Notes under the pieces: model-generated
Told to the model about the DNA's origin: nothing
Database searches by the model: none
Seen by the model: only the letters and a program-made list of their open reading frames with translations
Source: Cyclobacteriaceae bacterium
Lineage (GTDB): Bacteria; Bacteroidota; Bacteroidia; Cytophagales; Cyclobacteriaceae
Assembly (NCBI GenBank): GCA_028278225.1
Contig: JANQEU010000075.1
Coordinates: forward strand, 310,001 to 374,000
Direction: 5' to 3'
Length of the DNA: 64,000 nucleotides
Program-made: the position numbers and the translations under genes
Part shown: in pieces, positions 1-9,176 of the stretch
Layout of the letters: each line of letters starts with the position of its first letter
How positions within the stretch are numbered: position 1 is the first letter of the stretch

Positions 1-1674
1 GATCCAGGAAGAGTTGAAAGCCGCTTGTAGGGCCCCGTTTCCCAGTTCGGTCTGATCATCCAGGAAATCCTGGAAGTCCGAATCAATGCGTGTTACATCT
101 ATATAGCTGCCAGTAAATGGCTTGAAAGAATACCGAATGCTATTCTTCACTCTCCATATGTAGGCCAGGGAAGTTTCAATTTTACTCCTTTCATAATCCC
201 CTAACCGGTCTTCATAGATATATCCCACCGATATTTGTGTTTGCGGATTGAACGCTCCGATTCTTTTTTTGAAAGAGTCTGATGCCGGAAAAAGGAATTG
301 GGGGAAGGTCAGGGTTCCCTGTCCCTCAAACTGGCGGAGCGAGTAGTCGCTGGAAGTGGAAGCAGAATCCACTGAAGGAAGCCCTAACAATGAAAAGTTT
401 CCATTTAACTGAAAAATATCGAGACCCCCGAAGACATTCCGGATTTTGAGCCCTAAATTGATAAAAGGACCTGGCTGTTGCTGAGAAGCCGAAATGAAAC
501 CAATCTCATTCGTGGTTTGATATTTATTCATCGGTTTGGTGAATATATTGGCTACTAATCCTTCGGTACCGGCCGAGTCATAATTTATATTAACAAATCT
601 GAAAGCATCGAGGTAAGAAAGTTGCCTTTGAGTCTCAAGAGTTTGACTTCTGCTGAAAAGGCTATCTCTGGCAATAAATATACGTGATGTGAGAACTTTC
701 GGGCTGTACCTGCTTTCCCCAAAGGAATAAGTTATGCCCTGGTAATCATTAGCCTGGTATTGTGCGGGGCCGCCTGACACCGTAGAAAATATAATTGAGT
801 CGACTTGATATTGTTTATGTTTCCCAATCTGCGGATCACGGACCAAAACGTTCAGAATGGCCTTATGGTCTCCAAGGGAGGCAGTATCCACCTGGAAGCT
901 AACATATTGTTTGGAAAAGGTGTAATAACCATTGTCCGTAAGTAATTGATAGATCCGTTCTCTTTCCCGTTCCATAGAGGGCTGGTCATAACTCAGTGTT
1001 GTCCGGATTTCCGCAAAGTTCCGGTTAGTTTCGAGCAATTCGGATATCAGTGGATCATTAACCTGGTAACAAATTGAATCAATGGTATATCTTGGTCCTG
1101 TTTTAACCACGTAATTCAGGCTAAGCTTTCTTTGACCGATAAAGTTTGTATTGAACCGTGCTTTTCCTTGCAGAAATCCCCTGGTGTTAAGATATGTCTC
1201 AATTTGATTGACCGTTTGATCCTGAATGGGTTCATTGTAAATAGCCAGCACCTCACCGTTCCTCATCAACCAGTTACCCTCTGTTTTTTTCAATTCCAGC
1301 TTATCGGTTTTTTGCCGTTGTTTTGCGATGAGACGATTGCGACGTTTTGTCGACTTGACACTGCTGATTTTCTTGTCAAATTTGGAATTAACACTATCGA
1401 TTCGTACCTGGCACTTATCCGGGCTAAATTTTTTCAAACCCATTTGATAAGCATGGGCGAGGTAAACGATGGGCAGGAATCCTAAAAATTTTTTGTTGGG
1501 TTGTTGAATAATCAGTGATTCCACCTCCTCTTTCAGGGAACCTTTCACCCCCTGCACTTTTGCTTTGCGAACGATCAATCGCTCATTTGCCTCCAGATAG
1601 CGCGTACCCATGCAAGAGGAAAAAAGTACTCCTATTACAAGATAATAGATATATTGCCTCAAATCATTAATCAC
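1..1674 (-). CDS. tamL: TamL-type outer-membrane assembly lipoprotein (partial, C-terminus off window)
   Basis: My own translation of the minus strand is open from about 1674 to the left edge, giving about 558 residues with the C-terminal barrel missing. It begins with a hydrophobic segment ending in the lipobox LFSSC (Cys21 from the GTG at 1674, or Cys17 from the TTG at 1662), so it is probably a lipoprotein. Next comes the stretch IQQPNKKFLGF, which resembles the IRQKPN-R-LG motif near the N-terminus of TamL proteins, the lipoprotein relatives of TamA/BamA in Bacteroidota. Later sequence alternates polar and hydrophobic residues as in POTRA and barrel segments. Family role: inserting or assembling outer-membrane proteins together with TamB. 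An in-frame stop at 1684-1686 limits the start to 1662-1674. The start lies a few bases from the divergent methylase gene. The identification rests on motif memory; a generic BamA-family protein is the alternative. Confidence 0.72.
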   Translation of the reverse strand, partial: MINDLRQYIYYLVIGVLFSSCMGTRYLEANERLIVRKAKVQGVKGSLKEEVESLIIQQPNKKFLGFLPIVYLAHAYQMGLKKFSPDKCQVRIDSVNSKFDKKISSVKSTKRRNRLIAKQRQKTDKLELKKTEGNWLMRNGEVLAIYNEPIQDQTVNQIETYLNTRGFLQGKARFNTNFIGQRKLSLNYVVKTGPRYTIDSICYQVNDPLISELLETNRNFAEIRTTLSYDQPSMERERERIYQLLTDNGYYTFSKQYVSFQVDTASLGDHKAILNVLVRDPQIGKHKQYQVDSIIFSTVSGGPAQYQANDYQGITYSFGESRYSPKVLTSRIFIARDSLFSRSQTLETQRQLSYLDAFRFVNINYDSAGTEGLVANIFTKPMNKYQTTNEIGFISASQQQPGPFINLGLKIRNVFGGLDIFQLNGNFSLLGLPSVDSASTSSDYSLRQFEGQGTLTFPQFLFPASDSFKKRIGAFNPQTQISVGYIYEDRLGDYERSKIETSLAYIWRVKNSIRYSFKPFTGSYIDVTRIDSDFQDFLDDQTELGNGALQAAFNSSWI

Positions 1675-1677
1675 CCA

Positions 1678-2403
1678 ATGATCTCAAAAAACGAGTTAAA
1701 GTATATCAAATCACTCAAACTAAAGAAATATCGTGCCAGAGAGAAAAAGTTTTTGGTTGAGGGCATAAAAAATGTTTCGGAACTATTGAAATCAGATTTT
1801 GAGGTGGATTATTTGATATGTACAAAAGAATACAGCCATCTTTTTTCACAATTTCACATTGTTGTTTCAAGGGATCAACTCCAGGCAATCAGTACTTTGA
1901 AAACAAACGAAACCTGCCTGGCCGTTGCAAAAATAAAATCTTTTCGAAAGGAAACCATTGACTTTTCCGACCATGTAATTATTCTTGATCAGGTGAGTGA
2001 CCCCGGGAATCTGGGGACAATCGTAAGATCACTGGATTGGTTCGGGTTTTCTCAACTGATCCTGAGTCCTGATTCGGCAGATTTTTATAATCCCAAAACG
2101 ATTGCATCCACAATGGGTTCTTTTACCAGACTTAAACCTTTTTACGTAGATCTAAGGTCATTGCTCAGGGACCGGAATGAGAACATTTATGGTTTGACGC
2201 TTGACGGTGAAAATGTGAGTGCCGTGGAAATCAACGAACCATCAATTTTCGTTTTGGGAAGTGAATCGCATGGTATAAGTAAGGCACTTGGAGATCTCAT
2301 CAGCAAAGAGCTAACAATTCCGGGACCGGGCCGGGCGGAATCGTTGAATGTGGCTGTTGCCACCTCGATCCTGCTTTATCAGCTAAGACTTAACAAACGA
2401 TAG
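1678..2403 (+). CDS. SpoU/TrmH family RNA 2'-O-methyltransferase
   Basis: Transfers methyl from S-adenosylmethionine to a ribose 2'-OH of rRNA or tRNA; the exact target cannot be read from sequence. The N-terminal 90 residues resemble the SpoU substrate-binding domain ([19 protein letters not shown]). The catalytic SPOUT domain shows all three motifs: motif 1 [16 protein letters not shown] with the conserved Asn and Arg, motif 2 [11 protein letters not shown], and motif 3 [23 protein letters not shown], which forms the trefoil-knot cofactor site. I chose ATG 1678 because the open frame upstream has only a TTG (1654) and would overlap the divergent tamL start more. The protein is 241 residues, normal for the family. 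Its 3' end overlaps the convergent pgi gene by 21 bp. Confidence 0.9.
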   Translation: MISKNELKYIKSLKLKKYRAREKKFLVEGIKNVSELLKSDFEVDYLICTKEYSHLFSQFHIVVSRDQLQAISTLKTNETCLAVAKIKSFRKETIDFSDHVIILDQVSDPGNLGTIVRSLDWFGFSQLILSPDSADFYNPKTIASTMGSFTRLKPFYVDLRSLLRDRNENIYGLTLDGENVSAVEINEPSIFVLGSESHGISKALGDLISKELTIPGPGRAESLNVAVATSILLYQLRLNKR

Positions 2404-4059
2404 ATATTGGTCCAAAATAGCTTTAGTGGAGTTATCATGATTTTCACCCGGAGCGGACTGCTTTATTTCTTTCAGTATGTTTCCTGCCAACTGTTTACCA
2501 AGTTCCACTCCCCATTGGTCAAAACTGAAGATATTCCATACCACACCCTGTACAAAGATCTTATGTTCGTAGAGCGCAATAAGTGAGCCCAATGCCTGAG
2601 GAGTGAGTTTTTTCATCAGTATGGTGTTGGTGGGCTTATTTCCCTGAAATACTTTGAATGGAAGCAGTTTTTCAATTTCCGATTCCGTCATGCCTTGAGA
2701 TTTCAATTCATTTCGTACCGCCTTCTCTGATTTGCCTGTCATGAGTGCTTCTGTCTGAGCAATGAAGTTGGCGATAAGCTTTTCCTGGTGATCAACCATT
2801 TCATGAGCCGGTTGTGCGGCCGCGATGAAATCACAGGGGATGAGTTTGGTGCCCTGATGGATCAATTGGAAAAATGCGTGTTGACTATTGGTGCCAGGTT
2901 CGCCCCATACGATCGGACCGGTTTGAATATCTGTAGGCCTTCCTGATCGATCTACATACTTTCCATTGCTTTCCATGTCCCCCTGTTGCAGGTATTTGCT
3001 GAAATTTCTCATCAAATGGTCATACGCAAGGATCGCCTGGGTTTCGGCCTTGAAGAAATTATTATACCAGATACCTATGAATGCCAGCAGGGTGGGTAGG
3101 TTTTTCTCGAAAGGTTCGTTGAGAAAGTGATTATCCATTTTCTCAGCGCCGGAAAGCAAAGCTTCGAAATTTTCATAGCCTACCGTACAGGCGATGCTCA
3201 ACCCAATAGTGGACCACAGGGAATATCTTCCACCGACCCAATCCCAAAACTCAAACATATTGTCCAGGTTAATTCCGAATTCCCGGACCTTCTCCGAATT
3301 AGTAGATACGGCAACGAAATGTTTGGCCACATGGTTCGGATCTTTGGCATAAGAAAGAAACCAGTCTCTTGCGGAGTTGGCATTGGTCATGGTCTCCTGC
3401 GTAGTAAATGTTTTGGAAGCAATGATGAAAAGGGTTGTTTCCGGATCTATTTGCTCAAAAACCTCCTTCAGGTTGCTGGCGTCAACGTTTGAAACGAAAA
3501 ACGGCCTGATCCCGGCCTGCCAGTAGGGTTTCAATGATTCGGAGACCATATACGGGCCGAGGTCAGAACCTCCAATACCAATATTTACAATGGACTGAAG
3601 TTTTTTCCCGGTGTATCCCTTCAGTTCGCCTCCGTGTAAACGACCGGCGAAATCCTTGACTTTGTCCAGCTCTCCGAAGACTAAAGGCATAACATCCTCA
3701 CCGTCGACATTGACAGGCCGGTTCGATAAATTTCGAAGAGCTGTATGCAGCACAGCCCGATCCTCCGTTTCGTTGATCTTATCTCCACGGAACATTGCGG
3801 TTTTTGCGGCTTTAAGCTGCACTTCCTCGGCTAGCAATTTGAAGTGGGAGATCGTTTCCTTATTGATCAGGTTTTTGGAAAAATCAAAGAAGATATCCTC
3901 AAATGTGAATGTGAGATAGTCACATCTTTGCGGTTCTTCACGGAAGAGATCTGACAAATGTTTGGCACGGATGGATTGGAAATGTTCCGATAGACTTGAC
4001 CATGCTTTTGTTTGTAGGGGATTGATTTTTGCGAGCATCGTTTTTCTTTTTTGCTGCAA
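2383..4059 (-). CDS. pgi: Glucose-6-phosphate isomerase
   Basis: Interconverts glucose 6-phosphate and fructose 6-phosphate in glycolysis and gluconeogenesis; cytosolic. Both family signatures are present: [13 protein letters not shown] around residues 265-280 and [12 protein letters not shown] near residue 510. The loop [10 protein letters not shown] and the motif [11 protein letters not shown] (catalytic His region) are also intact. Length (550-558 residues) is standard. Two starts are possible: 4059, or the internal Met at 4038 that begins MLAKINPLQ, which matches the usual start of the family better. It lies about 20-30 bp downstream of the Na/Ca antiporter gene and probably shares its transcript. 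Its 3' end overlaps the convergent methylase gene. Confidence 0.96.
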   Translation of the reverse strand: MQQKRKTMLAKINPLQTKAWSSLSEHFQSIRAKHLSDLFREEPQRCDYLTFTFEDIFFDFSKNLINKETISHFKLLAEEVQLKAAKTAMFRGDKINETEDRAVLHTALRNLSNRPVNVDGEDVMPLVFGELDKVKDFAGRLHGGELKGYTGKKLQSIVNIGIGGSDLGPYMVSESLKPYWQAGIRPFFVSNVDASNLKEVFEQIDPETTLFIIASKTFTTQETMTNANSARDWFLSYAKDPNHVAKHFVAVSTNSEKVREFGINLDNMFEFWDWVGGRYSLWSTIGLSIACTVGYENFEALLSGAEKMDNHFLNEPFEKNLPTLLAFIGIWYNNFFKAETQAILAYDHLMRNFSKYLQQGDMESNGKYVDRSGRPTDIQTGPIVWGEPGTNSQHAFFQLIHQGTKLIPCDFIAAAQPAHEMVDHQEKLIANFIAQTEALMTGKSEKAVRNELKSQGMTESEIEKLLPFKVFQGNKPTNTILMKKLTPQALGSLIALYEHKIFVQGVVWNIFSFDQWGVELGKQLAGNILKEIKQSAPGENHDNSTKAILDQYLSFVKS

Positions 4060-4091
4060 ACATCAACACTAATTTCAAAATCTGCAATGAT

Positions 4092-5072
4092 CTATAGCCG
4101 CATAAACAAATAGTACATATAGGCTGCAAAGCCAATGAGGTAGACACCTCCTTCCGCCCGGTCAAGCTTGTACTTGTTCAGGGTGAACATGAAGATGAAT
4201 AGGAGAAACGTCCCCAGCATTACAATGTACAGATCAATATTCAGTACGGAATTAAAATTCAAAGGAGAGTGTGCAATAGCCGTAACGCCAAGAACCAGTA
4301 GTAAATTGAAAATGTTGGATCCCACAATATTGCCAACCGCCAGATCGGATTTTTTGTGAAAAGCCGCTACTGCCGACGTAGCCAATTCAGGTAGTGAAGT
4401 GCCGGCTGCGAGGATGGTCAATCCGATGAGTTTCTGGCTGACGTTAAACCTCTCAGCTATTGAAACGGCATTGTCCACGATCATCTGGCCACCAAATACC
4501 AGCCCCGCAATACCTAATACGATCATGATGGTCGTTTTTACACTGCCGAACATCACAATATCCTCAACTTCTCCGTCAGGGTTTCTTTTGAGATTGAGAA
4601 ATATGTAAAGTATGAACAATCCAAACATCACCAGGAGAATCGAACCGTCATATACGTTCAAGGAGTTTGAATCGGCCTCAAAAAAAAGGACGTCATTTAC
4701 CAGAATAAAAAAGACAAAAGTGGCGAGTAGGGAATAGGGTACTTCCTTCCATAGTGCGTTTCGCTGGACGGTCAAAGGATAGATGACTGCCGAAACACCC
4801 AGGATTAAAAAGATGTTAAAAATATTGGATCCGATAATATTTCCGAAGACAACGTCATTGCCACCATCAGCTGAGACTTCAGTACCGGCAATAAGGTTAA
4901 CTACCAATTCTGGTGCGGATGTTCCCATCGCAACAACCGTTAATCCAATTGCGATATCGGAGACATTGAATCGCTTGGCAAGAGAAGAAGCACCGTTAAC
5001 TAAGAAATCCGCACCTTTGATAAGGAGAATGAATCCCACTATAACAAGTAAAACATTAACTAGTACTTCCAA
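4092..5072 (-). CDS. Calcium/sodium antiporter (CaCA family, YrbG-like)
   Basis: Inner-membrane cation exchanger that would expel Ca2+ in exchange for Na+ (or K+). The 326 residues form about ten hydrophobic segments arranged as two inverted halves. Each half carries the alpha-repeat signature: GTSAPELVV plus GNIIGSNIFN in the first, and GTSLPELATS plus GNIVGSNIFN in the second, with the two Glu residues expected to bind calcium. The loop between halves is acidic (NPDGEVED). Length is right for bacterial YrbG proteins. It is followed closely by pgi on the same strand, with no evident functional link. Confidence 0.92.
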   Translation of the reverse strand: MEVLVNVLLVIVGFILLIKGADFLVNGASSLAKRFNVSDIAIGLTVVAMGTSAPELVVNLIAGTEVSADGGNDVVFGNIIGSNIFNIFLILGVSAVIYPLTVQRNALWKEVPYSLLATFVFFILVNDVLFFEADSNSLNVYDGSILLVMFGLFILYIFLNLKRNPDGEVEDIVMFGSVKTTIMIVLGIAGLVFGGQMIVDNAVSIAERFNVSQKLIGLTILAAGTSLPELATSAVAAFHKKSDLAVGNIVGSNIFNLLLVLGVTAIAHSPLNFNSVLNIDLYIVMLGTFLLFIFMFTLNKYKLDRAEGGVYLIGFAAYMYYLFMRL

Positions 5073-5193
5073 GTCAGTTGTTTAATATGGTGATAGCGAA
5101 GTAAATATAACTTTTTCTGGTTCTTGCGTATGGATCGGCGCAAAATAAACATTTGCCTAAAAAAAATATAATTATTTCTTAAAATTTTTTAAT

Positions 5194-6915
5194 TCAGTTT
5201 TCTATTGTTTGAGCAAGTTGACTGATTTTTTGCTCGAGCTGACTGGCGATTGCAAAATAATCAGATTTATTTGCTAATTCCTTATTAACGGAAAAATAAA
5301 ACTTGATCTTGGGTTCTGTCCCTGAGGGTCTTATGGAGATCTTTGAATCATCTTCAGTAATAAATTGTAATACATTGGACTTGGGCAGGTGGACTTCTGT
5401 AATATCTCCTGTGAGGATGTCTTTTCTTGTACCTGATTGATAATCGATAGCAATTTTAATTTTTGAACCTGCAAGTTCCTCAGGCGGATTTTCCCTGAAT
5501 TTCACCATCATCTGTTGTATTTCCTCGGAACCGGATTTACCTTTTTTGGTAACGGATTTCAAGCCCTCCAGATACAGTCCGTACTTTTCGGAGATTTCGA
5601 TCAGGAGGTCGAAAAGTGATTTGCCATTTGCTTTCGCCCATGCCGTCATCTCCGCAATAATTGCACAGGATGCTATGGCGTCTTTATCTCTTACTTTGTC
5701 ACCAATCATGTACCCGTAGCTTTCTTCCCCACCTCCTATAAATTGCTCCTTGCCTTCGAGTTCCTTGATTTTCGCAGCAATGAACTTAAATCCGGTAAGT
5801 GTATCAAAACTTTTCACACCGAAACCATCCGCAATTTTTTTGATCAGCTCCGTGGTAACAATGGTTTTCACAATGAATTCATTACCACTCAATTTGCCAT
5901 TTTCTTTCCACTTTGTTAGCAGGTAATAAATCAACAGGGCACCGGTCTGATTTCCATTAAGCAGCTGGAACTTTCCATCGGGGTTTTTTGTGGCAATGCC
6001 CACCCTGTCGGCATCGGGATCTGTCGCCATGATCAGGTCGGCATCTATTTCCTCAGCCTTTTTCAATGCCAGTGACAGGGCTTCCGCTTCCTCGGGATTT
6101 GGGTAGACAACGGTTGGAAAGTTTCCGTCAGGCGTGCTTTGCTCCTCAACGAGGCTGACGTTAGTGAAGCCAAACCTTTGCAATATTTGCGGCACCAGCG
6201 TTATTCCTGTTCCGTGTATTGCCGAGAAAACGATCTTAAGATCATTCTGCTCTCTAATTTCATCAGGAGATAAACTCAGCTCTTTGATCATATCCAGATA
6301 AGATTCATCTATGTCTGATCCGATGGTCTGTATCAAATCGGGATTGCGATCAAAATTTACATTGTCAATGGACCCGATAGCCATCACTTCGTCAATAACG
6401 TTTTTGTCATGGGGAGCGATCATTTGCGCTCCATCATCCCAATATGCTTTGTACCCGTTATACTCTTTTGGATTGTGTGATGCCGTAACCACCACTCCAC
6501 TTTGACACCCTAAAGTTCTGATGGCATAGGAAAGCTCAGGTGTGGGTCTCAATTCTCCGAACAGGTACACTTTAATCCCATTAGCTGAGAATACATCTGC
6601 CGTTGTTCCTGCGAAATGATGACTGTTGTTGCGGCTGTCACAGGCAATGGCAACGCTAATTTCCTGATTTGTGAAAGTTTTCATCAGGTAGTTTGCCAGC
6701 CCCTGTGTGGCCATCCCCACGGTATACTTATTCATCCGGTTGGTGCCTACTCCCATGATACCTCTCAGGCCTCCCGTTCCGAATTCCAGATCTTTATAAA
6801 ACGCGTCAATAAAGCCAGTGGGATCTTCCTTTTGAAGCCGCGAGATCTCTTGTCGTGAGGAATCATCAAGATTTTTGGATGATAACCAGGATTCAGCTTT
6901 TTGTTCGGGGGTCAT
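5194..6915 (-). CDS. Phospho-sugar mutase (phosphoglucomutase/phosphomannomutase family)
   Basis: Moves phosphate between C1 and C6 of a hexose (or C1 and C5 of a pentose) through a phosphoserine. All four functional loops are visible: the phosphoserine loop TASHNPKEYNGYK (Ser146), the Mg2+ loop ATDPDADRVG, the sugar-binding loop GGGEESYGYM, and the phosphate-binding loop RPSGTEPKIKFY near the C-terminus. At 573 residues it matches the long PgcA/PGM2-like branch rather than the 450-residue bacterial PMMs, so glucose 1-phosphate is the likely substrate, though pentose activity is possible. It sits 122 bp downstream of trpS on the same strand. Confidence 0.93.
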   Translation of the reverse strand: MTPEQKAESWLSSKNLDDSSRQEISRLQKEDPTGFIDAFYKDLEFGTGGLRGIMGVGTNRMNKYTVGMATQGLANYLMKTFTNQEISVAIACDSRNNSHHFAGTTADVFSANGIKVYLFGELRPTPELSYAIRTLGCQSGVVVTASHNPKEYNGYKAYWDDGAQMIAPHDKNVIDEVMAIGSIDNVNFDRNPDLIQTIGSDIDESYLDMIKELSLSPDEIREQNDLKIVFSAIHGTGITLVPQILQRFGFTNVSLVEEQSTPDGNFPTVVYPNPEEAEALSLALKKAEEIDADLIMATDPDADRVGIATKNPDGKFQLLNGNQTGALLIYYLLTKWKENGKLSGNEFIVKTIVTTELIKKIADGFGVKSFDTLTGFKFIAAKIKELEGKEQFIGGGEESYGYMIGDKVRDKDAIASCAIIAEMTAWAKANGKSLFDLLIEISEKYGLYLEGLKSVTKKGKSGSEEIQQMMVKFRENPPEELAGSKIKIAIDYQSGTRKDILTGDITEVHLPKSNVLQFITEDDSKISIRPSGTEPKIKFYFSVNKELANKSDYFAIASQLEQKISQLAQTIEN

Positions 6916-7036
6916 AATAGTAATTCAATTACGGTGATCAATACTTTTGATATTTGAAGATGATTTAAACAATTGTAGAAAAGAAAGTACAATTGTCCAA
7001 GGCAATTCCAACATCTATGCCAGGCATAATTTACAA

Positions 7037-8005
7037 CTAATATCCGGCCTTTGACTTAACCCTGGCCAATACTTCGGATGCTACTTCCGTCGCTCTTTTC
7101 TCACCATCCTTCAGAAGGTCCTCCAGGTGGGAGGGATTGTTCATCAGTTCGTCAAATGCCTGCCTCTCTTTTTCATATTTCTTCGTGATAAGCTCGAATA
7201 ATTCCTGCTTCGCCTGACCATAACCATAGTTGCCTCCCTCGTATTTTTGGCGCATCTCTTCTGTCTGGGAATCAGACGCCAGCAGCCTGTACAAACTAAA
7301 AACATTACAGGTGTCCGGGTTCTTAGGCTCTTCCAGTGGCGTACTATCCGTAATAATTGACATTACGTTCTTTCGTAATGATTTATCAGGCTGGAAAATG
7401 TCAATGATATTTCCGTAGGATTTACTCATTTTCTGACCGTCTGTACCAGGAACTGTCATCAGGTCTTTTTGGATCTGGGCTTCCGGGATCACAAATGTCT
7501 CTCCAAATCGATGGTTAAATGAATTAGCAATGTCCCTGGTCATCTCCAGGTGTTGCTTCTGATCCTTTCCGACGGGAACAATGTTCGCATCATATAATAA
7601 TATGTCTGCTGCCATTAAAACTGGGTAAGAAAACAATCCCGCATTCACGTCTGATAACTTGTCCGCCTTATCCTTAAAGGAATGCGCATTTGCCAGCATC
7701 GGATAAGGGGTGAAACAGCTCAGATACCACATCAATTCACAAACCAGGGGAACCTTGGACTGACGATAAAACAGGTTTTTGCCGGTGTCAAAGCCACATG
7801 CAATCCAGGCTGCTGCTACTGAACGCGTATTTTCCAGTCTAACCTTCTCATCCTTTATTGTGGTGAGAGAGTGCAGGTCGGCAATGAAAAAAAAGCAATC
7901 ATTGGCCGGATCCTTTGACAATTCAATAGCCGGAAGGATTGCACCCAAAAGATTTCCCAGGTGGGGTTTTCCCGAACTTTGAATACCTGTTAATATCCTA
8001 GCCAT
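7037..8005 (-). CDS. trpS: Tryptophanyl-tRNA synthetase
   Basis: Class I aminoacyl-tRNA synthetase that charges tRNA-Trp with tryptophan in the cytosol. The HIGH-type signature is KPHLGN (His15-Asn18) and the KMSKS loop is exact at residues 192-196. GTDGQKMSKSYGN and the tryptophan-pocket region around PVLMAADILLYDA match the family. Length (322) is normal for bacterial TrpS. The first serine of KMSKS (Ser194 here) corresponds to the E. coli TrpS residue Ser197 that the HipT kinase of HipBST phosphorylates; a HipBST-like operon lies about 18 kb away in this window. Confidence 0.97.
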   Translation of the reverse strand: MARILTGIQSSGKPHLGNLLGAILPAIELSKDPANDCFFFIADLHSLTTIKDEKVRLENTRSVAAAWIACGFDTGKNLFYRQSKVPLVCELMWYLSCFTPYPMLANAHSFKDKADKLSDVNAGLFSYPVLMAADILLYDANIVPVGKDQKQHLEMTRDIANSFNHRFGETFVIPEAQIQKDLMTVPGTDGQKMSKSYGNIIDIFQPDKSLRKNVMSIITDSTPLEEPKNPDTCNVFSLYRLLASDSQTEEMRQKYEGGNYGYGQAKQELFELITKKYEKERQAFDELMNNPSHLEDLLKDGEKRATEVASEVLARVKSKAGY

Positions 8006-8079
8006 TTTTAATTTTCCGCAAACCTATTCTCCAAAAATGATATTTTGATCCAATGAGCTTATTATTTCCAATTTCACTC

Positions 8080-8087
8080 TAATTTTG
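8080..8087 (+). promoter_or_regulatory. Candidate -7 promoter box TAATTTTG for the DUF1573 gene
   Basis: TAATTTTG matches the Bacteroidota -7 consensus TAnnTTTG and lies 18 bp before the ATG at 8106. I see no convincing TTTG -33 element at the right distance, so this is a weak call. Confidence 0.35.
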
Positions 8088-8105
8088 AATTAAGGTTTAG
8101 GAATT

Positions 8106-9173
8106 ATGAAAGCAATAATTTTTTTCGGCACATTGCTGTTGGCGGGATTATGTTTGGGTCAAAGCGGCCTTCAATTTGAAAAAGTACGTCATGATTTCGG
8201 GGAGATAAAGGAGCAGGATGGCGCTGCCGAATACACATTTCGATTTGTCAATAACTCATCGGATACCCTAAAGATCACCGGGGTTCGCACCTCTTGCGGC
8301 TGTACCACTCCGGGATGGACGAAAGAAGCCATCACGCCCGGTGATTCGGGATATGTCACCGCTAGCTACAATCCTTACAACCGACCGGGCCCATTCAATA
8401 AAACATTGCGTGTTTCGGCCTCGGACCGGACAACAACGACACTTTACATCAAGGGAATTGTGAAGCCCCGTCCAAGGACCATAGCGGACGATCTGCCAAC
8501 AAAACTTGGCGCAATGAGAATAAAATACAGATCCCTGAATGTTGGCAAAATCACTACCGAAAAAGAAGTTTCAAAAGTATTTGTGATCTACAATGACAGT
8601 GACAGCGCCTTCACATTTGTGGATGGCGAAGGTGTCTATCCCGGGCATGTAAATGTGACTTTTGATCCGGAGACCCTGGCGCCAAAAGAAAAGGGTCTGA
8701 TCGTGGTAAATTATGATCCTACTGTTAAAGGGGAATTGGGTTTTAATTCTGATCAATTAGTGATCAAGACAACGGACCCCCTGATGCAATCAAAGAGCTT
8801 TTCGGTTGTGGCCACCATTGAAGAGTACTTTCCACCCATGTCGGAAGAAGAATTGGCAAATGCGCCCAAACTTGTTTTCAACAAAGACTTGTTGGATTTC
8901 GGGGTGATCCAGGATGAAAATGCGGAAGGAGAATTCATTTTGACCAATGAGGGAAAGTCTCCATTGAATATCAGGGCGGTCAAATCCAACTGCTCCTGTG
9001 TTGGAGTAAAACTTGACAAAGAAGACTTGAAAGCAGGGGAGTCAATTACCATGAAGGTCACGTTTAATCCTCAACGGCGTAGGGGCAGACAGTATAAAAC
9101 TGTTACTGTCTTCTCCAGTGATCCCAGATCACCGACCCAGGTATTGTCGATCAAAGCAGATGTTAAACGATAG
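8106..9173 (+). CDS. Exported DUF1573 (ASH/Ig-like) protein
   Basis: Starts with a signal peptide (AIIFFGTLLLAGLCLGQS) and is otherwise built of three Ig-like modules at roughly residues 22-115, 130-235 and 255-353. The first and third show the DUF1573 pattern strongly: LQFEKVRHDFGEIKEQDG with CGCTTPGW, and LVFNKDLLDFGVIQDENA with NCSCVGV. The paired cysteines (CGC and CSC) are typical of the family. Such proteins are common in Bacteroidota as periplasmic or surface structural modules; no enzymatic motif is seen and the role is unknown. Its stop lies 3 bp from the convergent M1 peptidase stop. Confidence 0.82.
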   Translation: MKAIIFFGTLLLAGLCLGQSGLQFEKVRHDFGEIKEQDGAAEYTFRFVNNSSDTLKITGVRTSCGCTTPGWTKEAITPGDSGYVTASYNPYNRPGPFNKTLRVSASDRTTTTLYIKGIVKPRPRTIADDLPTKLGAMRIKYRSLNVGKITTEKEVSKVFVIYNDSDSAFTFVDGEGVYPGHVNVTFDPETLAPKEKGLIVVNYDPTVKGELGFNSDQLVIKTTDPLMQSKSFSVVATIEEYFPPMSEEELANAPKLVFNKDLLDFGVIQDENAEGEFILTNEGKSPLNIRAVKSNCSCVGVKLDKEDLKAGESITMKVTFNPQRRRGRQYKTVTVFSSDPRSPTQVLSIKADVKR

Positions 9174-9176
9174 CAT

